Positions 25,587 through 34,753 of a stretch of 49,427 nt of DNA are shown piece after piece (position 1 is the stretch's first letter; every line of letters begins with the position of its first letter). The DNA is from Deltaproteobacteria bacterium (GTDB taxonomy: Bacteria > Myxococcota_A > UBA9160 > UBA4427), in assembly GCA_002719955.1 (NCBI GenBank), contig PBFW01000002.1, positions 1-49,427 on the forward strand, in the 5' to 3' direction. A model generated the notes under the pieces. That model was not told the origin of the DNA. It saw only the letters and a program-made list of their open reading frames with translations, and ran no database searches. The translations under genes were made by a program, and so were the position numbers.

Positions 25587-28146
25587 GAAGAGGTTCGATC
25601 GTCGCGAGCAGCGCCTTGGTCAAGTAAGGCTTCTGGATGAAGCCATCTCGGACGTCGTCCCAGCCGTCCAGGCGCTCGAGTGCCTCTTCCGGATGACCGC
25701 TCGACATGATGATGGGAAGCTCGGGCTGGATCTCTCTGATCTGCGTCCAGGTCTCGATTCCGCTGAGTCCGGGCATAGTGATGTCCAGAATCACGAGATC
25801 GAGAGCCGGGCCGATCCCGGCCACGATTCCGAGTGCCTCCTCACCATTCGATGCGGTATCAACCTCGAAACCAACATTGGTAAGACGCTTGGTGAGGATC
25901 TTCCGAATGGCCTCTTCATCATCCACGATCAGTACCCGGCGATCCAACACCTCACTCGAGTCGAGTATGCCGTCCACACCAAGGGTCGCGGGACTGGCCA
26001 ACACTCGAACGGGCAACAACATGGAGAAGGCGCTCCCCACGCCGAGCGTGGTTTCGATCCTCAGCAGGCCGTCGTGGCTCTCGAGGATGCCTCGGGTGGC
26101 TGCCAAGCCGAGTCCACGCCCAGCGAACTTCGTCGTGAAGAACGGATCGAATATCTTATCCAGGGTAGCGGCACTCATCCCCGCACCGTTATCTCGAACG
26201 GTCAGATAGACCACGTCGCCCGAGACCTCACCATGCTCGACAGAAGCATCTGCCCCAACCATCCGATCCGGTCTCCCCAGCCCGGTGTCGATCACGATCT
26301 TTCCATCTCGTTCACCGATGGCATCAGCCGCGTTCGAAACCAGGTTCATCATCACTTGACGAAGCTGCGCGGGTCCACCGTGAACCAGAGGTATCCCATC
26401 TTGCAGACTGAGCTTGACATCGATGTTCTTGGGGATCGAAACGGACATCAGGCTGGTCACATCACGAAGGAGCACGGAGAGATCGACGCTCTCTTTCATG
26501 AACGTCGTCTTTCCGGCATAGGATAGGAGCTGGCTGGTGAGCTCCGAGGCGCTCTTGGCCGCCGCCTCGACGTCCGCCAAGGGGTACTGAAGCTCGGAGT
26601 CGGGTTCGAGCCCGCCCCGAGCGATCTCCGTGTTTCCCAACACGGTCATGAGCAGGTTGTTGAAATCGTGCGCGATGCCTCCGGCGAGTATGCCCAACCC
26701 CTCGAGCTTCTGGGACTGAATCATCGCCTGCGACTCCCGTCGCGCCTGCGTGACGTCACTCATCCTCCACGCCCGCCCCGAAAAGCCCGCGTCCGTCTGG
26801 ATGGGAAGTGTCGTCACCTCGTAGACCCGACCGTCGAAAAGAGTGACGTCTGACTTCTCTCGACTGACGGCATCGAATTGCTCGACGGATCCGTACAACA
26901 GTTGCCGAATTGCTCGTGAAGACGGCTCGGCCAACGCGCTTTCGAGATACTTGTCGAGCCCACGACCAAAATCGATCATTCTCTGAGGCGTCATCCCCCA
27001 GATCCTTGCGAAGGCCTCGTTGACATAACGGACTTTTCCGCTCCGCTCCTGAACGAGGATTCCTTCACCGATCGCGAAATCCAGCGCCTCCAATAGAGCG
27101 AAGTGCTCCTCCGCTTCATTCTGAGCTTCGCGCAGCGCCGTCCGATCCCGAATACGCAGACACAGGCCTGCCTCGACACCTCGACTCTTCTGGACGACGG
27201 AGACGTCGATCACTACCCAATGTTCTCTGCCCGACACAGACGTGAATCGATGCTCTTCCGCCCAATCCCGACGGCGCTTGGGCTTGACGAGTGAAAAGTT
27301 CGGCACGGCACGTTCGAGGAGGTCCCCGACCGGAGCACCGGGCATCAGTACGCCCTCCCCGAAAAGCCTCTCCGCGTTGGGGTTCGCATAGATCAACTGC
27401 CGATGCGGGCTGACGATCAGGATCGGATCAGCGTCATGATCGAGCACGCTCGGCAGCGATACTCGCTCCAGAACAAAGAGATCACGACGCTCCACCGCGA
27501 AGAGGAAGAGAGCGCAGCTGAGCGCGTAGCCGAGCGCCGTCGGATCGTAGGAGAATACGACCGGACTGAACACGTAGGCCATGTTCATCAGCATCGGGAT
27601 GGCGACTGCGGCAACCAGGAAGTGAGTCTGCGACCGGATCGTCGGATCCTGAACGAACCGTCCCCCCCGCGCGTGAACGATCATCGCCATGACGAGCGCC
27701 CCGTAATTGACCGAAGCGGTGGCGTACCAGAGAGGTCCATACTCGCTTCTCGTGAGGGCGCGGACCTCCAGAAACTGCCCGTGCCACGGATTCGTGAGCA
27801 GACCGATCCAGAGCAAGATGTTGATCGCGACGAGTATCGGCAAGCCCGAGCGAAAGGCCACCTTTCGATAACCCATCATCTTGGAGAACCCACGCGTAAA
27901 CAGCCACCAACCCGGCGCGATCGACAGCAAGCCGGTGTAGACCATCAGCATTCCGGCCCATCGGATGGGGGGATTGTCTGACCAGATCCCGGCGAGAAGA
28001 TCTCCGATCGAAAAGACCAAGGCGGAGGAAAAGACAAGTGGCAACGCCGGCCACAACGCCGTCGGCGGGCGTCGATAAAAGACGTGCGTAGTCAACGCCA
28101 CGAGGAAAGCGATTCCGATCGCGGTAGCGGTCTGCCATTGCGGCAT
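25567..28146 (-). CDS. Hybrid sensor histidine kinase with 7TM sensor, two PAS domains and receiver
   Basis: This 859-residue protein begins with about seven membrane helices (1-220) of the histidine-kinase N-terminal 7TM type, ending near FLFAVERRDLF. PAS 1 spans about 230-345 and PAS 2 about 350-470 (GILVQERSGKVRYVNEAFAR). The dimerisation helix carries phospho-acceptor His493 in GGIAHDFNNLL. The ATPase has N-box NLVSNAADAI (601-610), DNGAG (652-656) and GRGLGLA (676-682). The C-terminal receiver has Asp742/743, phospho-acceptor Asp788 and Lys839. All key residues are present, so it should be active. It stands alone without an output regulator, so the terminal receiver may signal to an unlinked partner. 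The ligand is unknown. Confidence 0.92.
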   Translation of the reverse strand: MPQWQTATAIGIAFLVALTTHVFYRRPPTALWPALPLVFSSALVFSIGDLLAGIWSDNPPIRWAGMLMVYTGLLSIAPGWWLFTRGFSKMMGYRKVAFRSGLPILVAINILLWIGLLTNPWHGQFLEVRALTRSEYGPLWYATASVNYGALVMAMIVHARGGRFVQDPTIRSQTHFLVAAVAIPMLMNMAYVFSPVVFSYDPTALGYALSCALFLFAVERRDLFVLERVSLPSVLDHDADPILIVSPHRQLIYANPNAERLFGEGVLMPGAPVGDLLERAVPNFSLVKPKRRRDWAEEHRFTSVSGREHWVVIDVSVVQKSRGVEAGLCLRIRDRTALREAQNEAEEHFALLEALDFAIGEGILVQERSGKVRYVNEAFARIWGMTPQRMIDFGRGLDKYLESALAEPSSRAIRQLLYGSVEQFDAVSREKSDVTLFDGRVYEVTTLPIQTDAGFSGRAWRMSDVTQARRESQAMIQSQKLEGLGILAGGIAHDFNNLLMTVLGNTEIARGGLEPDSELQYPLADVEAAAKSASELTSQLLSYAGKTTFMKESVDLSVLLRDVTSLMSVSIPKNIDVKLSLQDGIPLVHGGPAQLRQVMMNLVSNAADAIGERDGKIVIDTGLGRPDRMVGADASVEHGEVSGDVVYLTVRDNGAGMSAATLDKIFDPFFTTKFAGRGLGLAATRGILESHDGLLRIETTLGVGSAFSMLLPVRVLASPATLGVDGILDSSEVLDRRVLIVDDEEAIRKILTKRLTNVGFEVDTASNGEEALGIVAGIGPALDLVILDITMPGLSGIETWTQIREIQPELPIIMSSGHPEEALERLDGWDDVRDGFIQKPYLTKALLATIEPLLKVRPS

Positions 28147-28762
28147 GGGAGACTCCGTCCGGGCCTAGGAGGAAGAAATCCGGGGCTGTTGATGCTGCCA
28201 CAACTTCCAGCGCAGAACGAGTTATGTGGCCTTGTAGTCTTCCCTGGATAAAACCCTCGGCACGCGTGACGGGCCTTGTCTCCAGATCACGTTCTCGAAA
28301 GCTTATCTGCCAATCGCCCGATCTCCGAACCTCCGTGGTGGATAGGCAAAGTAAGCAGCGTTTGCCGCACCACCGATACCAGGTGTTCTGACAACTAAGC
28401 CCCGTCGGCGCAGTCAAGCCCTTCCTGGTCGAACATCACCCGGAGATTCGCTCGGAAATCAGCCGGATGGGCGCTGCCTGAACGATAGCTCCACTTCCCG
28501 GCCTTCTCGGGCCGATGTACGGGCTTTTTTTGAAAGGGGTTTGCTCTTCCGGTTTGCCCTGGCTGCTCTCATGGGCGCAGTCTCGAGCACCGCCGAGGCA
28601 GGTGGCGGGCTCGCGCCGACGAAAACGGAACACACCTGCTCCAAACCGTCCGAAAAGCGTCAGTCGAGACAATTCGGGTGGCTGAAACTCAACTGAAGCC
28701 CTTTTCCACGAATCAAGGACCTGGCATGGGATGTGCTTAGGAGGTGACAAGGAGGATCACCC
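28147..28762. other. Non-coding gap containing a dispersed repeat
   Basis: Besides repeat copy 5 (28341-28410), the gap holds the promoter regions of the sensor kinase (left) and the small acidic protein (right). A plus-strand reading after the repeat (KPFLVEHHPEIRSEISRMGA, stop near 28480) looks like the last 25 residues of a lost gene. A GC-rich inverted repeat near 28497-28520 followed after 10 bp by seven T could terminate transcription weakly. Confidence 0.4.
28341..28410 (-). repeat. Dispersed repeat family, copy 5
   Basis: Minus-strand copy reading GGGGCTTAGTTGTCAGAAC, ACCTGGTATCGGTGGTGCGG, CAAACGCTGCTTACTTTGCC. It shares CTTAGTTG and ACACCT variants with copy 7. Homology with that copy extends about 25 bp further out (GCAGTCARGCCC on the plus strand), defining a subfamily. 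Confidence 0.85.
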
Positions 28763-29038
28763 ATGTTGCAACAGAGCCGCGAAGTTTTCGAATCACCTGA
28801 TATGACCTGGAGCGACCATCCCGACCCCGCAGAGGTGGCTGCTTTGGAGGACATTCAGCGCGAGGGATGGTTCGAAGAGGATGAACCGGTCATCGTCAGT
28901 TTGCTTGAGCTCGTCGAAGCCGTTTCCTCGGTTAGCGACTCCGAAGATGAGGTCCTAGCGACCGTTGCCCACATGCTCGAATCGGGCAGTGTGGCCCTCT
29001 TGAGCGGCGAGCGACTTTCTTCGCTCCCTCTCCACTGA
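28763..29038 (+). CDS. Small acidic protein of unknown function
   Basis: 91 residues, strongly acidic, with no membrane segment. ATG 28763 is preceded by two Shine-Dalgarno-like blocks (AGGAGGTGAC and AAGGAGG), the nearer about 7 bases away, so translation is likely strong. The second half (VSLLELVEAVSSVSDSEDEV, ATVAHMLESGSVALLSGE) resembles short proteins of myxobacteria-like genomes with a V(S/L)..V..L..SG.V.L pattern. I recall these as conserved hypotheticals without known role. Monocistronic. Confidence 0.7.
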   Translation: MLQQSREVFESPDMTWSDHPDPAEVAALEDIQREGWFEEDEPVIVSLLELVEAVSSVSDSEDEVLATVAHMLESGSVALLSGERLSSLPLH

Positions 29039-29600
29039 GTCGAGGTTGAGGGGGATCCTCAGATCTCTGACCTGCCCCCCTTAGATCGATCCAGCCGGCC
29101 TTCAACTCATTCGCGAGCGAGCGAAGGCTGGCCGAAAATTCGAGGAGCAGGCCGCCTACGGGCCCCTATTCCGCCCGATCTCCCCGCTACTTGACATAAT
29201 GCTTCTTCTCGGAAGTAAAAGAAGGCCCTTGAATTTTCTTTCCGCTCAGCACTGGGTGCCAGCCGGGCAACCCGGACCAAAAACGTCGACCAGGGCGAAC
29301 TCGATGGGTCTTCCACGGAGCTTCAGCGTCTGTCACTCCCGGACTCGTGCCTTCGGTCGTCCAAGATTCGTGATGTCCCCCATGAATAGCAGGGACACCA
29401 CGGACGATCTCCAGTTCATATCATTTACGGAACAGGACACTAGGATCTATCTCATAAATGCCGCAACAGAATTCTGACGCAGCCGAGCTGAAGGAATCCG
29501 AGAAAGTTTTCGGGATATCGCCCCGATAAAAATATGAGTTGGATCATCGCACAACAGTTTGTCATCTGGAATAACAATTTCGACTTAGGCTCCACCGGCT
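29039..29600. other. Stretch without a recognisable gene
   Basis: Only fragmented frames are present. The right part is AT-richer than the window. It probably once held the body of the secreted protein whose C-terminal repeats survive at 29601-29883. Confidence 0.4.
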
Positions 29601-29883
29601 ACAATGAGGTGACCTAATCGGAAACAATGCAGACGAAGATGATGATGGCGACGGCCTGGGCGATTCCCTTGAAGTGTGATTGGGTACCGATCCATTGAAT
29701 CCCGATTCCGACGGGGATGGAATTTCGGATGGGGACGAAATCATCGCAGGCAGCGACCCGAACGATCCCAATGCGCAACCACCGCCCGTCCCATCATCTG
29801 GACCTATGGGACGGGTGACGCTCGTGCTGCTCATTCTTGGATTGACTTCGCTTGGGCTCTATGAGCGAAGGGAGGCGCGCTAA
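29601..29883 (+). pseudogene. C-terminal remnant of a secreted protein: thrombospondin type 3 repeats plus membrane anchor
   Basis: The frame reads NADEDDDGDGLGDSLEV, TGA (29677-29679), LGTDPLNPDSDGDGISDGDE, GSDPNDPNA. These are calcium-binding Asp-rich type 3 repeats. A proline linker, SSGPMGR, a hydrophobic helix and an Arg-containing tail (YERREAR) follow. The tail looks like a C-terminal sorting or anchor signal. The TGA lies between repeats where no Cys is expected, and the N-terminal part is missing or out of frame. Confidence 0.65.
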
Positions 29884-30709
29884 AGAACTCTCCCGACCAA
29901 GAATGCCACCCCGCATCGCTGTACTCCTCTGCTCGGTCCAGCTCCCGCCCGTAGGTCGACCAGTGCATCCCCTTCGGTTTCTCGTCGGGATCGTCCATCC
30001 CGTCTTCGCTGCCGAGTTTGCGGCGGATGCGTTGGGCGCGAAGCATCAGCCGGTCGGCGTCTCCCAGGTGTTGGCTGTGATACGCCAAGCCGAGCCCACG
30101 ACGCCCGTACCAGCCGCCTCCCTCTCGACCTCGAGCGGGTATGTAGTGGAGCTTTCTGGCGCGCTCGTCGCTGATGTCGCAGGCGAATCAGCGACGCTTC
30201 CCGCCGAAGTACGGGGCCGTCGTCGTCAGGTCGATGCGCTGATCGAAGGATCCCTCGTCCGTGCTCCAGCGCGCCGTGAGATGCTCGTGGATCGGATCGA
30301 AGTCGAGTCCCATCGAACTCCTGCTCCCCCAGGAGGTCGTCGCCTCGAAGGGCTCCTCGCCGTGCTGAGTGCTGACGGCGCCGCGTATTACGGCCCTTAC
30401 CCGACGGCTCCATGCGACATACGACTTCCCTTGCGTACAGAGCGCGTCGGGAAATCCTGGAGCGCGGAGCCCGTCTCGAAGAGATGACCCGCGGCGCTGC
30501 CCAAGAGGCTGTGCGTCGCAGCGTTTCACCGGCCAAACGGGGCGGGGCCAGGCTTGCTTCTACTCCGACGTCTTCGTGGTCGACGGCGAAGTTCCAGTAG
30601 GAGTCCGGATCCTGGCGACTCCCGCGGTCGAGCACCCGGGTCTGGAGGCGACGCCGCCTGGAAGAGGCGCTCATAGATCGCGTCGAGGTAGAGGTGTTGC
30701 ATAAAAAGT
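29880..30709 (-). pseudogene. Unknown multi-frame remnant (HGEEPF family)
   Basis: Successive frames on the minus strand read MQHLYLDAIYERLFQAAS, then VLDRGSRQDPDSYWNFAVDH, then AVSTQHGEEPFEATTSWGSR, GLDFDPIHEHL, RIDLTTTAPYFGGKRR, TGA (30188-30190), FACDISDERARKLHY and GRRGLGLAYHSQHLGDADRL, ending at 29880. The GGxR-W-F...GLAYHSQ pattern recalls a small zinc-ribbon-like hypothetical family often near mobile DNA, but the cysteines of that family are missing here. The W codon is TGA. Several frameshifts show decay. A second, shorter copy lies at 20770-20937. Confidence 0.55.
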
Positions 30710-30830
30710 CATTGACACAGAACCGGAATCCATGCGTGATGACGCAGAAAGCGAGGATGCATCTGTCGAACCATGAGATGCACCCAGGGTTGGGACAAAA
30801 AACCTCTTTTATCGCTGAGGAGAAAGAAAA

Positions 30831-31961
30831 ATGTGCCTTTTTCGTTACAGACGGTCGATATCTGTCGCTCTTGCAGGACTGCTCGTGCTCTGCATCGCGA
30901 GCGTGGGACACGCCGAGAAATGGACCTACGTCGGCGTCATCACCGACATCTCGCAGGGGCCGCACTCCGAAATATCTCTTGGCAACACCGTGACGGCCCA
31001 GGTGGAGTTCGACCCGATGACGCCTGACACGGACCCCGGTTCGTCGCAGATCGGTAGATACGCGGGTTTGGGCACCAGTCTCCTGGTCGAAGGCAACACC
31101 GCTTGGCACGTTTCGACAGGGTCGATCGCAGTGACGATTCAGATCGACAACGATACGGCCGTTCCCGGGACGACCGACTTGCGCGACAGCATCACGGTCG
31201 ACACGAATATCCTGACCATGCCAACGCTCGGCGACATGACCATCACTCCCGCCGTTCTCACCCTGTCGACCGTCGAGGCGACGGCTCCCAGTGTGCTCTC
31301 GAACGACGCCCTTCCTGTCCCCCCCCCTCTTCTGGACGCCTTTACGACTGAGCGCAGTCTGGTCGCGCTCGGCTATTTCAATCTGCCGACCCCGAATTCG
31401 ATCGTCTTCTCCACGACGTTCGTGGCCTTCGGATTGGCGGGTACGGATCCGTTGACGCCCGTGCTTCCCACGGGCCAGACGTTCAACGCCGACGGGTCGG
31501 TCACCTGGCAGTTCGCAAATGGCGCAAGTATCTGCGTGTCGGGATGTTGGATCGACCCGCCCTCCTCGAACTCCTTTACCTACGCAGTCACGGGAGCGGG
31601 TCTCTTTACCTCGATCGAGGACTTTCCGACCGGGTATTTACAGGATTTCGAGGTCTTAGTGGGGGCCGTGAGTCTTGGTAGGTTTGGACCAGCGGATTCA
31701 GTCGACTTCACGGGATTTCCCGGCGGCGGCGTGACGAGCTTCGTCGTCGCTGGCATCTCCCCCGGCGTAGACGCGGAGAACCCTCTGGGCTTTCCGTTGA
31801 AGATCGCTCTCGATTCAGCTTCGACCCAGTTCTCGATGACCTCTGCGCCGCCGGCCCCAGCGCCTTTCTCGAGCCCCATTGGCCGGCTGATTTTCGTGGG
31901 TCTGCTCCTGGGCATCGGCTTTTGGGGTCTCTCGTCCTCGGAGTTTCGAGCGAAGGCGTGA
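30831..31961 (+). CDS. Secreted protein with C-terminal membrane-anchor tag
   Basis: 376 residues. A signal peptide (SISVALAGLLVLCIASVGHA) precedes a Thr/Ser/Gly-rich beta-type ectodomain with few charged residues, starting EKWTYVGVITDISQG. The last 35 residues are a proline linker (PPAPAPFSSP), GR, a hydrophobic helix (LIFVGLLLGIGFWGL) and a short basic tail. This resembles the architecture of PEP-CTERM-like sorting signals, though the motif itself is not PEP. GAGGAG lies 8-13 bases before ATG 30831. I do not recognise the ectodomain. It was probably exported and anchored, then possibly cleaved by an archaeosortase- or exosortase-like enzyme, which is inference. Confidence 0.75.
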   Translation: MCLFRYRRSISVALAGLLVLCIASVGHAEKWTYVGVITDISQGPHSEISLGNTVTAQVEFDPMTPDTDPGSSQIGRYAGLGTSLLVEGNTAWHVSTGSIAVTIQIDNDTAVPGTTDLRDSITVDTNILTMPTLGDMTITPAVLTLSTVEATAPSVLSNDALPVPPPLLDAFTTERSLVALGYFNLPTPNSIVFSTTFVAFGLAGTDPLTPVLPTGQTFNADGSVTWQFANGASICVSGCWIDPPSSNSFTYAVTGAGLFTSIEDFPTGYLQDFEVLVGAVSLGRFGPADSVDFTGFPGGGVTSFVVAGISPGVDAENPLGFPLKIALDSASTQFSMTSAPPAPAPFSSPIGRLIFVGLLLGIGFWGLSSSEFRAKA

Positions 31962-32007
31962 GCCGTTTCTTCGCTGTGGTCTCGGAAGCTGGATGTTGAG
32001 GCCGAGG

Positions 32008-32079
32008 CGGATAGGAGTTTCAAGCCGCGTTTTCCGCACCACCGATAGTAGGCGTTCTGAGAAGTAGGCCCCAAGGGAC
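32008..32079 (-). repeat. Dispersed repeat family, copy 6
   Basis: Minus-strand copy beginning CCCTTGGGG, then CCTACTTCTCAGAACGCC, TACTATCGGTGGTGCGG, AAAACGCGGCTTGAAAC, TCCTATCCG. The sequence beginning within 15 bp of its palindromic end is the headless cytochrome fragment at 32088. Confidence 0.9.
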
Positions 32080-32087
32080 CCGTTCTG

Positions 32088-32260
32088 GGGCCGAGGCAAG
32101 GAGGTCTACCACGACTAATGCATCGCTTGTCACGGTCCCGAGGTCATCAGCGTGAGCGCTAGCTCGATGTCCGACCTGCGCTATCTCAGCGAGGAAAATC
32201 ACCGCCGCTTCGACGGGATCGTGCGCGGAGGCCGGTCGCTGAGGGCGTCGCCTCGGATCA
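32088..32260 (+). pseudogene. Cytochrome c domain fragment of a PQQ alcohol dehydrogenase
   Basis: The frame reads GRGKEVYHD, TAA, CIACHGPEVIS, then SMSDLRYLSEENHRRFDGIV and RGG. Spacing and motifs match the C-terminal haem domain of quinohaemoprotein alcohol dehydrogenases (compare CSVCHG, VPDLRHL and FDEIVRGG of the full gene at 46777-48891). The catalytic propeller is missing, so it is a truncated paralogue, cut at repeat copy 6. Confidence 0.75.
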
Positions 32261-34753
32261 GTAGATCACCTCGGCCTCGACCAGCTGCCGGTAGCGGGTC
32301 TCGCTGAGACCGAGGATCTCGCGGAAGACGTAATCGTTGTCCTGACCGATGGCGGGGCCGGGGCGGATGTCGGCGATGGTGCGGCTCGGCTTGATGTAAG
32401 AGCCGTAGATCGTCTCCGTGAAGCCGAGGGGATGCGTGACCTCGATGAAGGTCTCGCGTGCACGATAGTGGGGGTCGTGGAGCAGATCGGCGACGTCGAG
32501 AACGGGAGTGGCCGCGATGCCGAGCGACTGCAGACGTTCCGCGAGCTCGCGATCGTTTTGTGGGCTCGTCCAGGCGGCAATGCGCTCGTGGATTTCGTCG
32601 ATGCCCTCGAGGCGGCGCTCGAGGGAGTGGTAGGCTCTTGCCCAGTCGGGCTCGTCCATGACCCGCGTGAACGCCTGCCACTCTACGTCATCGACGATGG
32701 CGATGGCGATCCAGCGGTCATCGCCGGTGCAGGGAAAGACGCCGTGGGGTGCAGCAGCGCCGAGCGGATGCCGGTTTCCGATGGTGCCCGCCACGCGTCC
32801 GTTCAGGGCGTAGTCCATGAAGAGGGGGCCGACCATCTGCATCAGCGTCTCCTGCTGAGAGCAGTCGACGTGCTGACCGCGGCCGGTGCGGTCCCGCTGT
32901 TGCAAAGCGAGCAGGGCGGAGAAGGCTGCGGCCACTCCGGAGTAGGGATCGGCAAAGCCGTTCTCCATCGAGATCGGACCCTCTCCGAGATACCCCGTGA
33001 GCCCATCGATGCCCGCGATCCCACCCAGGCTGTTGCCGTAGGTTCGGAGATGGCTCAACCCTCCTCGCGTGCCCGCGCCCGGCATCGAGACCAAGATGAG
33101 ATCGGGACGCGCCTCGAGGAGACGCTCGTAGCCGAGATCGAGCTTCTGGAGGACACCCGGGCCGAAGTTCTCGATGGCGACGTCCGAGACCGTGATGAGC
33201 CGAAGGGCGAGCTCGCGTCCCTCGGGCTTCGTCAGGTCGAGCTGGACGCTTCGATTGCCCGCCCAACCGGCATGATTCTGGAGGCTGCGGTCGGGGTCGG
33301 CGATTCCCTCGGCGAAGGGCGGAAGGGTCCGATTGATGTCGACGCGGACGCGAGTCTCGATCTTGTAGACCTCGGCGCCGAGGATGCCGAGGGTTTGGCC
33401 GGCGGCTGGTCCCGCCCAGGCCCAGCCGAAATTGACGACGCGCACGCCGGCCAGGGGGAGCCGCTCGCCGATGCCCGCGGTTCGAGGGGCGGGGCTCGCA
33501 TCGCTCGCGGCGCGAATGGGCTTCAGTGGCTCGGGACGTGGGGTCTGCCAGGACCCCGTCGCGCTCCGCTCGATCTCGGCGTCGTGCTCCCCCAGCAGCG
33601 GCGCGGTGGGGCGATCCGTGGGCAGCCCGTCGCTCAGCCGGATCGGTACTCCGAAGGTGGTGACGCGACCCAGTCGCGGATGGTCCCGCTCGATGATCGC
33701 GCCTCGTTCACGCAGGTGGGGCTGGCGGGCCAGGTCCTCCATCGTGAAGACGGCGGTCGCCGGACAGCCATTCGCCTGGCAGACCTCCATGATGTGTTGT
33801 TTATCGTGTCGGCGGGTCCATTCCTCGATGAGCTGGAGCAGGATGTCGCGGTTGCGCCCGCGTTCGAACAAGTCGTCGAAGAGCTCGACGCGGGCCCACT
33901 CCGGATCGCCCATCGCCCTGCGCAAGCCGAGCCATTGGCCCTTCTCGACGGCGACGATCCAGACGTGACCGTCCGCGCAGGGGAGGATCGAGGCGGGCGC
34001 ACCGAGGCTCATGCCGACACCGCTGCGCTTCTCGTAGCGACCTTCCTGGGCATAGGAGCCGATATTCTGGGCGCCAGTGAAGAGCGCGGCGACGACCTCG
34101 ACGCTGGAGACATCGAGATGCTGTCCACCGCCCACGCGGTCGCGGCCGAGCGCTGCAGCCAACCCCCAGGCCGCAGCAGCGAATCCAGCAAAGAACTCGG
34201 CTGAGAAGGTGCCCGGCTCGAGCGGGGCGGCGTCGGGGCGCCCGCAATAGCGACTGCCGCAAGCCGTGAGGTGATAGGCGTTGAGGTCGTATCCTTTCCA
34301 GCCGGCGTAGGGGCCCGTCAGACCGAAGGGCGTGATCGAGATCGCGACGAGATCGGGATTCAGCGCCATGAGGGCCTTCGGATCGAGCCCCCAAGCGCGC
34401 ATACGGGCCGGGTTCTGGTTCTCGATGAAGAGATCGGCCTCGGCGATCAGGGATCGAAGCCGTTCGCGTCCCTCGGACGAGTCGAGGTCCAGGGTGTGCG
34501 AGCGCTTCCCTTCGTTGAGAAAGAAGAAGCTGCCGCTCTTCTCGGGATCGGGCTCGTCCCCAGGGAAGGGGCGCCAACACCGCGAGAGGTCGCCCAGCCC
34601 GGGCTCCTCGATCTTGATCACGTCGGCACCGTAGTCAGCGAAGAGCCGGGCACAAAAGGGCGCCGATACACCGTCACCGAGCTCCACGACGCGAAGGCCC
34701 GAGAGGACACCGGGCTCCGCGGGCCTGTCCTCCGTGGGCGCCACCTCGGTCAC
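32258..34753 (-). CDS. Fused two-domain CaiB/BaiF (family III) CoA-transferase
   Basis: About 831 residues, twice the normal length of the family, with two tandem CaiB-like domains. Domain 1 (about 15-400) has LSGLRVVELGDGVSAPFCAR, LFADYGADVIKIEEPGLGD and GGGQHLDVSSVE. Domain 2 (about 435-825) has LAGVRVVNFGWAWAGPAAGQ, LGILGAEVYKIET and GRGQHVDCSQQE. Family III enzymes move CoA between carboxylic acids and usually dimerise as interlocked rings, so the fusion may supply both halves in one chain. The start is GTG 34753, overlapping the stop of the upstream LLM remnant as GTGA. It lies in a cluster with an LLM oxidoreductase and an SDR, consistent with activation of a lipid or terpenoid acid. 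The substrate is unknown. Confidence 0.88.
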   Translation of the reverse strand: MTEVAPTEDRPAEPGVLSGLRVVELGDGVSAPFCARLFADYGADVIKIEEPGLGDLSRCWRPFPGDEPDPEKSGSFFFLNEGKRSHTLDLDSSEGRERLRSLIAEADLFIENQNPARMRAWGLDPKALMALNPDLVAISITPFGLTGPYAGWKGYDLNAYHLTACGSRYCGRPDAAPLEPGTFSAEFFAGFAAAAWGLAAALGRDRVGGGQHLDVSSVEVVAALFTGAQNIGSYAQEGRYEKRSGVGMSLGAPASILPCADGHVWIVAVEKGQWLGLRRAMGDPEWARVELFDDLFERGRNRDILLQLIEEWTRRHDKQHIMEVCQANGCPATAVFTMEDLARQPHLRERGAIIERDHPRLGRVTTFGVPIRLSDGLPTDRPTAPLLGEHDAEIERSATGSWQTPRPEPLKPIRAASDASPAPRTAGIGERLPLAGVRVVNFGWAWAGPAAGQTLGILGAEVYKIETRVRVDINRTLPPFAEGIADPDRSLQNHAGWAGNRSVQLDLTKPEGRELALRLITVSDVAIENFGPGVLQKLDLGYERLLEARPDLILVSMPGAGTRGGLSHLRTYGNSLGGIAGIDGLTGYLGEGPISMENGFADPYSGVAAAFSALLALQQRDRTGRGQHVDCSQQETLMQMVGPLFMDYALNGRVAGTIGNRHPLGAAAPHGVFPCTGDDRWIAIAIVDDVEWQAFTRVMDEPDWARAYHSLERRLEGIDEIHERIAAWTSPQNDRELAERLQSLGIAATPVLDVADLLHDPHYRARETFIEVTHPLGFTETIYGSYIKPSRTIADIRPGPAIGQDNDYVFREILGLSETRYRQLVEAEVIY

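Noticed and set aside
28497..28536. Rho-independent terminator before the small acidic gene
   Set aside because: The hairpin is short, and the T-run follows only after about 10 bases, so it is mentioned in the gap entry but not listed separately.
29677..29679. TGA in the thrombospondin-repeat remnant as selenocysteine
   Set aside because: It lies in a calcium-binding repeat where Cys is not expected, and the upstream part of the gene is destroyed.
30188..30190. TGA in GGKRR-TGA-FACD as selenocysteine
   Set aside because: The related family has Trp here (TGG to TGA), and the gene has several other lesions.
32432..34204. 590-codon plus-strand open frame
   Set aside because: It is an antisense shadow of the fused CoA-transferase.
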